DNA from: an uncultured Clostridia bacterium
Lineage (GTDB): Bacteria > Bacillota > Clostridia > TANB77 > CAG-508
Direction of reading: 5' to 3'
NCBI GenBank assembly: GCA_949746285.1
Contig: CATJZH010000136.1
Span: 1 to 9,940, forward strand
Length of the DNA: 9,940 nt
Positions 5,805 to 9,940 of the stretch are shown here, one piece after another. The position numbers and the translations under genes are program-made. Every line of letters starts with the position of its first letter. Within the stretch, counting starts at the first letter, position 1. A model generated the notes under the pieces. It was not told the origin of the DNA and did not search any database. It worked only from the letters and a program-made list of their open reading frames with translations.

Positions 5805-6359
5805 ATGAAGGCAACAGGAGTAGTAAGAAGAATAGATGATTTAGGTAGAGTTGTTATTCCAAAAGAAATAAGAAAAGTCCATAGAATAAAAGAAGGAGAT
5901 CCACTTGAAATATTTACAGATAAAGAAGGAGAGATTATACTAAAAAAATATTCTCCTATTGGCGAATTAACAGAATTTGCTTCAACATATGCAGATACTA
6001 TATCTAAAACAACAGGACACATTGCATGCATAACAGATAAAGATACAGTAATAGCAGTAGCTGGTGGTTCAAAAAAGGATTTTTTAGAGAAAAACTTAAG
6101 TAAAGAACTTGAAGAAGTGATGGAAAACAAAGAAATTTTTAAAAGCAAAGAAAATAATGAAATTTCTATACCTATAACACAAAATGAAGGTAGAGAAAGA
6201 ATTTATAATTCTCAAGTTATATATCCTATAATTACAGATGGAGATGTTGTTGGAAGTGTAATACTTCTTTCAAAAGAACCTAATAAAAAAATGGGGGAAG
6301 TTGAAGATAAAGTTGCTCAATCAGCAGCAGGCTTTTTAGGAAATCATTTAGAAATTTAA
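5805..6359 (+). CDS. spoVT: Stage V sporulation protein T, AbrB-family regulator
   Basis: DNA-binding transcription factor that tunes late forespore gene expression and affects spore coat, resistance and germination. It has 184 aa, close to the B. subtilis length of about 178. Residues 1-53 form the swapped-hairpin AbrB domain, with the hallmark RRIDDLGRVVIPKEIRK (9-25) and GDPLEIF. Residues from about 54 to the end form the GAF-like C-terminal domain, ending in QSAAGFLGNHLE, as in SpoVT and unlike the much shorter AbrB/Abh proteins. An ideal AAGGAGGA lies four bases before the ATG. The gene is a single-gene unit with a forespore-type promoter and a following terminator. It is the best evidence that the organism, or its recent ancestor, forms spores. 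Confidence 0.96.
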   Translation: MKATGVVRRIDDLGRVVIPKEIRKVHRIKEGDPLEIFTDKEGEIILKKYSPIGELTEFASTYADTISKTTGHIACITDKDTVIAVAGGSKKDFLEKNLSKELEEVMENKEIFKSKENNEISIPITQNEGRERIYNSQVIYPIITDGDVVGSVILLSKEPNKKMGEVEDKVAQSAAGFLGNHLEI

Positions 6360-6366
6360 TCTTTAT

Positions 6367-6395
6367 AATGGACGAATATAAAATCGTCCATTTTT
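6367..6395 (+). terminator. Rho-independent terminator of spoVT
   Basis: AATGGACGA (6367-6375) pairs with TCGTCCATT (6384-6392) in a 9-bp stem with an 8-base loop, followed by TTT. It begins seven bases after the spoVT stop. Confidence 0.88.
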
Positions 6396-6406
6396 GTCAT
6401 TATATA

Positions 6407-6437
6407 ATGTATTAAAAATGTATTAATATTGTAATAA
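6407..6437 (+). repeat. Three direct repeats with 11-bp period upstream of the Sel1 gene
   Basis: ATGTATTAA occurs at 6407-6415 and 6418-6426. A third copy, TTGTAATAA with two changes, is at 6429-6437. The spacing is exactly 11 bp, about one helical turn, so a protein could bind all three on one face. Read on the other strand the units are TTAATA, TTAATA and TTATTA separated by 5 bp, which resembles the PhoP-box layout of Bacillus. The sequence is AT-only apart from the G, so chance is a real alternative. Confidence 0.4.
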
Positions 6438-6465
6438 AAAATTTATAGTAAAAAATGTCAGAAAA

Positions 6466-6474
6466 TGGTAAAAT
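6466..6474 (+). promoter_or_regulatory. Possible extended -10 promoter for the Sel1 gene
   Basis: TGGTAAAAT matches an extended -10 (TGN plus TAAAAT). No good -35 lies at 17 bp upstream, so the promoter may depend on an activator, possibly at the 6407-6437 repeats. Transcription would begin near 6481. Confidence 0.4.
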
Positions 6475-6527
6475 CATAAAAAAGATGATAGAAATAAGTA
6501 TGTAATAATACTAAGGAGGATAAATTT

Positions 6528-7040
6528 ATGAGTACTAAAACAATGAAAGAACTTGAAGAATTAGCTGGGAATGGGGATTTTGGAGCTGTTTTTGAATTAG
6601 GACAAAGATATTATAATGGAATTGGAGTAAATATAGATTATGCAAAAGCTAGAGAATATTTTGAAGTAGCAGCAGAAAATGGTTCTCAAGCATCAAATTA
6701 TTATTTAGGAAAAATTTATTATAATGGAAATGGTGTAGAAACAAACCATTTAAAAGCAAAAGAGTACTTTGAAAAATCATCTAAAGCAGATAATGTATTT
6801 TCTACATACTATCTAGGAAAAATTTATTATTGGGGAGATGGAGTTGAAAAAGACTATAATAAAGCAAATGAATATAAAACTTCAATATTAAATAAACCTA
6901 TATATGCAAATCAAGATGCTGGACTTGAAGAATTTTATAGTGTACCAGATTTTGAAGTATTAACTAGAGGATATGTTGGAGAATTACAACAAAAAGTTTT
7001 ATTAGAATATAAAAATTTATTTGGGAAAGAAGAAATATAA
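6528..7040 (+). CDS. Sel1-like repeat (tetratricopeptide-type) protein
   Basis: The protein has 170 aa and three tandem Sel1-like repeats with an exact 36-residue period: about 17-52, 53-88 and 89-120. The signature is LGQRYYNGIGV (24-34), LGKIYYNGNGV (60-70) and LGKIYYWGDGV (96-106), each followed by a charged turn and the second helix (AREYFEVAAENG, AKEYFEKSSKAD, ANEYKTSI). Sel1 repeats form helical solenoids that mediate protein-protein contacts. No signal peptide or membrane segment is visible, so the protein is probably cytoplasmic. The last 50 residues are not Sel1-like and form an acidic/aromatic tail of unknown fold (FYSVPDFEVLTRGY). The ATG at 6528 follows AAGGAGGA. The gene stands alone between two terminators, so neighbours give no hint of its partner. 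The repeat family is certain; the specific role is unknown. Confidence 0.9.
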   Translation: MSTKTMKELEELAGNGDFGAVFELGQRYYNGIGVNIDYAKAREYFEVAAENGSQASNYYLGKIYYNGNGVETNHLKAKEYFEKSSKADNVFSTYYLGKIYYWGDGVEKDYNKANEYKTSILNKPIYANQDAGLEEFYSVPDFEVLTRGYVGELQQKVLLEYKNLFGKEEI

Positions 7041-7052
7041 AATAAATATTAT

Positions 7053-7079
7053 AAAAGAGACTAAAAAAGTCTCTTTTTT
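7053..7079 (+). terminator. Rho-independent terminator of the Sel1 gene
   Basis: AAAAGAGACT (7053-7062) pairs perfectly with AGTCTCTTTT (7068-7077), with a 5-base A loop and a run of six T. Confidence 0.92.
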
Positions 7080-7109
7080 GTTTGTTAATATTATTGTTCA
7101 CATAAATAC

Positions 7110-7138
7110 TTGAAAAATAAAGCTACTTATAATATAAT
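7110..7138 (+). promoter_or_regulatory. Promoter for alaS
   Basis: TTGAAA (7110-7115), a 17-bp spacer and a perfect TATAAT (7133-7138). An overlapping TATAAT at 7128 is too close to the -35. Transcription from about 7145 leaves a leader of about 30 bases, far too short for a T-box riboswitch. Confidence 0.85.
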
Positions 7139-7161
7139 AAACAAAACTATTTAAGTAAATG

Positions 7162-7167
7162 AAGGAG
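7162..7167 (+). promoter_or_regulatory. Ribosome binding site deciding the alaS start at 7174
   Basis: AAGGAG lies six bases before the ATG at 7174. An in-frame ATG at 7159 overlaps this site and would add five residues (MKEIF) that are just the translated ribosome binding site. Confidence 0.85.
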
Positions 7168-7173
7168 ATTTTT

Positions 7174-8925
7174 ATGAAGGCAATAGAAATAAGAAATAAA
7201 TATTTGAATTTTTTTAAGAATCATGGACATGCTATAATTCCATCAGCACCAGTAATTCCAGAAAATGATCCATCGGTTTTATTTACAACTGCTGGGATGC
7301 AACCGCTTGTTCCTTATTTTTTAGGAGAAAAACATCCATCTGGAAGCAGATTAACTGACTATCAAAAATGTGTTAGAACAAATGATATAGATGAAGTAGG
7401 AGATAATAGACATTTAACATATTTTGAGATGCTAGGTAACTGGTCATTAGGAGATTATTTTAAAGAAGAATCAATAGAAATGAGTTATGAATTTTTAACT
7501 AAAGAATTAGAAATACCACCTGAAAAGCTATCAGTTACATGTTTTGCAGGTGATGAAGACTGCGAAAGAGATAAAGTAGCACTTGAAGCATGGAAAAAAG
7601 CGGGAATACCAGAAGAAAGAATATATTTTTTTGGAAAAGATGACAATTGGTGGATAGCAGGAGAAGAAGGACCATGTGGACCAGATACAGAAATGTTTTA
7701 TGATACAGGAAAACCAAAATGTTCTCCAGAATGTAATCCTTCTTGTGATTGTGGAAAATATGTTGAAATTTGGAATAATGTTTTTATGGAATTTTATAAA
7801 GATAAAAATGGTTATTCAAAATTAAAACAGCAAAATGTTGATACAGGACTTGGACTTGAAAGAATGGCAATGTTATTGCAAGGAAAAGAAACACCTTATG
7901 AAATAGAATTATTTGCACCAGTTATGGATAAATTGGTAGAATTACAAAAAGTTGACAATATTGAAAGCAGAAGAATTGTAGCAGAACATCTACGTTCAAG
8001 TATGATGATAATAGAAGATGGTGGAAGACCAAGCAATGTAGATAGAGGATATATTTTAAGAAGACTACTTCGTAGAATGACGAGACATTTAAATAAATTG
8101 GAAATAGATTTAAACTATTTAGGAGAAATAATAGATGTATCAATTGATAGTTTGAAAGAACTATATCCAGAATTAGATAAAAATAGAGATATTATAAAAA
8201 ATGTAGTAATAGAAGAAAAAAATAAATTTATAAAAACTTTAGAGCATGGTGAAAAAGAGTTTGAAAAAGTAGCAAATAGGACTAAAAACTCTGGAAAGAA
8301 AGTATTAGATACTCAGTCAGTATTTAATTTATATGAAACATATGGATTCCCTCCAGAAATGACAGAAGAACTTGCAAAAGAACAAGGGTTAGAAGTAGAT
8401 ATGTCTGATTATCAAAGATTATTTAAAGAACATCAAGAAAAATCCAGATTAGGTAGTGAGCAAAAATTTAAAGGAGGATTAGCTTCAACAGGAGAAACAG
8501 AAACTAAATATCATACAGCAACGCACCTTTTAAATGCAGCATTGAAAGTAGTTTTAGGAGAACATGTACATCAAAGAGGAAGCAATATAACATCAGAAAG
8601 AATGAGATTTGACTTTTCTCATGAAGCAAAATTAACAGACGAAGAAAAGCAAAAAGTAGAAGCATTAGTAAATGAATATATAGAAAAAGATATTCCAGTA
8701 GAAAAAATGGAAATGAAAAAAGAAGAAGCTATAGCTATGGGAGCAGAAGCAATGTTTATAGAAAAATATGGAGATGTAGTTACAGTATATAAAATAGGAG
8801 ATATATCTTTAGAACTTTGCGGAGGACCTCATGTAGAAAGTACAGGAAAATTAGGACATTTCAAAATAAAAAAAGAAGAAGCTTCATCTTCAGGAGTAAG
8901 AAGAATAAAAGCAATATTAGAATAA
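7174..8925 (+). CDS. alaS: Alanine--tRNA ligase, short form lacking beta-barrel and C-Ala domains
   Basis: Class II synthetase that charges tRNA-Ala and removes mischarged Ser/Gly. It has 583 aa against roughly 875-880 for the usual bacterial enzyme. The N-terminal catalytic domain is intact, with FTTAGMQPLVPYF (37-49), CVRTNDIDEVGDNRHLTYFE (66-85), GNWSLGDYFK (88-97) and motif 3 GLGLERM (225-231). A Cys-rich stretch (C183, C187, C191, C193) precedes EIWNNVFMEF. The tRNA-binding helical domain follows, up to about YETYGFPPEMTEE (388-399). Normal AlaRS then has about 100 residues of beta-barrel, including an ESGGQ motif; here that is replaced by about 30 residues leading directly to the editing core, HTATH (447-451) and CGGPH (549-553). 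The protein ends at RRIKAILE, so C-Ala is absent. The frame is open with a good promoter, so this looks like a true compact form, not a broken gene. Confidence 0.95.
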   Translation: MKAIEIRNKYLNFFKNHGHAIIPSAPVIPENDPSVLFTTAGMQPLVPYFLGEKHPSGSRLTDYQKCVRTNDIDEVGDNRHLTYFEMLGNWSLGDYFKEESIEMSYEFLTKELEIPPEKLSVTCFAGDEDCERDKVALEAWKKAGIPEERIYFFGKDDNWWIAGEEGPCGPDTEMFYDTGKPKCSPECNPSCDCGKYVEIWNNVFMEFYKDKNGYSKLKQQNVDTGLGLERMAMLLQGKETPYEIELFAPVMDKLVELQKVDNIESRRIVAEHLRSSMMIIEDGGRPSNVDRGYILRRLLRRMTRHLNKLEIDLNYLGEIIDVSIDSLKELYPELDKNRDIIKNVVIEEKNKFIKTLEHGEKEFEKVANRTKNSGKKVLDTQSVFNLYETYGFPPEMTEELAKEQGLEVDMSDYQRLFKEHQEKSRLGSEQKFKGGLASTGETETKYHTATHLLNAALKVVLGEHVHQRGSNITSERMRFDFSHEAKLTDEEKQKVEALVNEYIEKDIPVEKMEMKKEEAIAMGAEAMFIEKYGDVVTVYKIGDISLELCGGPHVESTGKLGHFKIKKEEASSSGVRRIKAILE

Positions 8926-8958
8926 GGTCCAATTTCATATATTAGTTTAGATTAAAAA

Positions 8959-8987
8959 TTGAAATAAAAAATAATTTGTGTTATAAT
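8959..8987 (+). promoter_or_regulatory. Promoter for the sortase gene
   Basis: TTGAAA (8959-8964), a 17-bp spacer and a perfect TATAAT (8982-8987) preceded by TGT. It is an extended -10 and close to consensus. No terminator is visible between alaS and this promoter, so some read-through from alaS is possible. Confidence 0.88.
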
Positions 8988-9018
8988 AATAGTAGAGGGT
9001 TATGTAAATAATAGGAAT

Positions 9019-9025
9019 GGAGTGA
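9019..9025 (+). promoter_or_regulatory. Ribosome binding site deciding the sortase start at 9031
   Basis: GGAGTGA lies five bases before the ATG at 9031. An in-frame GTG at 9022 falls inside this site and is a poorer start. Confidence 0.65.
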
Positions 9026-9030
9026 GGCGT

Positions 9031-9711
9031 ATGCTTAGTAGTAAATATAGTAATGTTTTGACAATGCTTTTAGTGGTTTTTATAGTAGCGATAGTTGGTA
9101 TAATAGGATATTTTGGATATGATTTATTAAATTCTAAAGCAGTAAACTCTAATGCACAATCAACATTAGATGAATTTGATAAAGCAATAAAAAGAGAGAC
9201 TGTTTCAAAAGATAATAATGAAGAAGATAATAAAGAAGTAACAAATCCATTAGATGAGCTAAATCAATATGCTGAAGAACAAGAGCAAAAACAACCAGAA
9301 AAGGTTTATATGGAAGGGTATGAAGTAAAGGGAAGAATTCAAATACCAAAAACAGGAATAGATTACCCGGTTCTTGAAACTGTAACAAAAAAGAGCCTTG
9401 AAATAGCAGTTGGTATAGCATATGGACCAGGATTAAATGAAGTAGGTAATACGATTATTTATGGTCATAATTATAGAAGAAATGGTGTATTTTTTTCAGA
9501 TAATAAAAAATTAGCTAATGGAGATAAAGTATTAATTACAGATCAAATGGGTCAAACAATTACATATACAATTTATAACATATATCAAACAACTCCAAGT
9601 GATGCTTCTTTCTTTACAAGAGATACAGAAGGAAGACGTGAAATATCATTACAAACATGTACTGATGATAGCAAGGGAAGAATAATTATTTGGGCAGCAG
9701 AACAACAATAA
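9031..9711 (+). CDS. Sortase (cysteine transpeptidase), membrane anchored
   Basis: Sortases cut surface proteins at a C-terminal sorting motif and join them to the cell wall or to each other as pili. It has 226 aa from the ATG at 9031. Residues 9-30 are an uncleaved N-terminal membrane anchor (LTMLLVVFIVAIVGIIGYFG), placing the rest outside the cell. A long acidic Asn/Glu/Gln-rich linker (about 36-92) precedes the catalytic barrel, which starts near GRIQIPKTGIDYPVLE. The catalytic triad is visible: H146 in IYGHNYR, C210 in LQTC and R217 in KGRIIIW. The sequence after His (RRNGVFFS) and the lack of a long helical insertion suggest a class B- or D-like enzyme, but the class is not secure. No substrate with a sorting signal and no pilin gene is adjacent, so its target lies elsewhere. 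The gene is flanked by its own promoter and terminator. Confidence 0.92.
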   Translation: MLSSKYSNVLTMLLVVFIVAIVGIIGYFGYDLLNSKAVNSNAQSTLDEFDKAIKRETVSKDNNEEDNKEVTNPLDELNQYAEEQEQKQPEKVYMEGYEVKGRIQIPKTGIDYPVLETVTKKSLEIAVGIAYGPGLNEVGNTIIYGHNYRRNGVFFSDNKKLANGDKVLITDQMGQTITYTIYNIYQTTPSDASFFTRDTEGRREISLQTCTDDSKGRIIIWAAEQQ

Positions 9712-9724
9712 ATATAAAAAATAA

Positions 9725-9758
9725 TAAAAGAGTTCAAAAAGAACTCTTTTAATTTTAA
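9725..9758 (+). terminator. Rho-independent terminator of the sortase gene
   Basis: TAAAAGAGTTC (9725-9735) pairs with GAACTCTTTTA (9741-9751) in an 11-bp stem with an A5 loop, then TTTT. The near symmetry means it could also act on the opposite strand. Confidence 0.88.
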
Positions 9759-9781
9759 CGTTTTTATTTTTTGAAAAAACA

Positions 9782-9810
9782 TTGACAAACTATTAAAATT
9801 GTTTTAAAAT
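9782..9810 (+). promoter_or_regulatory. Promoter for tRNA-His
   Basis: A perfect TTGACA (9782-9787), a 17-bp spacer and TAAAAT (9805-9810). A perfect TATAAT overlaps at 9810-9815 but is 22 bp from the -35. Transcription from about 9817 gives a 5' leader of some 25 bases for RNase P to remove. Confidence 0.82.
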
Positions 9811-9841
9811 ATAATAGCGTTGTAAAAACACCGATTAATAT

Positions 9842-9919
9842 GGTGGATGTAGCGTAGTTGGTTAACGCGTCAGTTTGTGGCACTGAAGACCGTGGGTTCG
9901 AGTCCCATCTTCCACCCCA
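9842..9919 (+). tRNA. tRNA-His (anticodon GTG), CCA encoded
   Basis: A full cloverleaf can be drawn. The anticodon loop TTGTGGC (9875-9881) has anticodon GTG at 9877-9879, on a perfect stem TCAGT/ACTGA. The D stem is GCGT/ACGC (9852-9855 and 9865-9868). The T arm is GTGGG, TTCGAGT, CCCAT (9892-9908). The acceptor strand from 9843 pairs with 9909-9915, with one T-T mismatch at positions 6-67. G at 9842 is the histidine-specific G-1 opposite C73 (9916), the main identity element for HisRS. CCA is encoded at 9917-9919. It may be the first gene of a tRNA cluster continuing past the window; the last 21 bases show nothing further. Confidence 0.96.
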
Positions 9920-9940
9920 CTTTATTTAAATACAACGTCA

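Noticed and set aside
5735..6148. Minus-strand open frame of 137 codons over spoVT
   Set aside because: It is antisense to a clearly conserved gene, Ser/Phe-rich, and without family motifs.
6504..6513. Second sigma-G-like TAATACTA just before the Sel1 gene
   Set aside because: It would place the transcription start inside the ribosome binding site and has no matching -35 box.
9842..9940. Integration site of a mobile element at the tRNA-His 3' end
   Set aside because: Only 21 bases follow the tRNA, with no integrase gene and no repeat of the tRNA end in the window.
1..9940. Hidden defence system, CRISPR array, insertion sequence or prophage
   Set aside because: No transposase, integrase, Cas, toxin-antitoxin or phage protein motifs and no spaced repeat arrays were seen; the genes are ordinary chromosomal units.

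Overview
The window is AT-rich chromosomal DNA from a low-GC Gram-positive, most likely a spore-forming member of the Clostridia. The basis is the AAA/GAA/AGA/ATA/TTA-dominated codon use, strong AGGAGG-type ribosome binding sites, a spoVT sporulation regulator, a sortase, and a two-subunit (pyrB-pyrI) aspartate transcarbamoylase. All recognisable genes are on the plus strand. Nothing looks like a phage, plasmid, insertion sequence or CRISPR array. The species cannot be named from this sequence.

Layout: (1) 2-1738, the 3' two-thirds of valS, cut by the window edge. (2) 1756-2569, an islet of two small orphan genes (91 and 76 aa). Each has its own extended -10 promoter and a stem-loop at the predicted 5' end of its mRNA, and the codon use differs from the neighbours. 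A 14-bp perfect-stem terminator separates them. (3) 2605-4125, comF (phosphoribosyltransferase-like) and nfo (endonuclease IV), probably co-transcribed from the promoter of the 76-aa gene. (4) 4126-4368, an intergenic region with a possible 13-codon ORF behind a strong ribosome binding site, a terminator, and the pyrB promoter. (5) 4369-5708, pyrB-pyrI, overlapping by one base. (6) 5745-6395, spoVT behind a sigma-G/sigma-F-like promoter, with its own terminator. (7) 6407-7079, a Sel1-repeat protein whose upstream region carries a three-copy, 11-bp-period direct repeat. (8) 7110-8925, an unusually short alanyl-tRNA synthetase lacking both the beta-barrel segment before the editing core and the C-terminal C-Ala domain. 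(9) 8959-9751, a membrane-anchored sortase with promoter and terminator. (10) 9782-9919, a tRNA-His gene with a consensus promoter and encoded CCA.

The genes are mostly housekeeping units (translation, pyrimidine synthesis, DNA repair) mixed with sporulation and cell-surface genes, each in a short independent transcription unit. There is no multi-gene defence or biosynthetic system here. The points most worth a second look are the compact AlaRS, the two orphan genes with parallel promoter/hairpin architecture, the small-ORF region before pyrB, the forespore-type promoter of spoVT, and the 11-bp-period repeats before the Sel1 gene.
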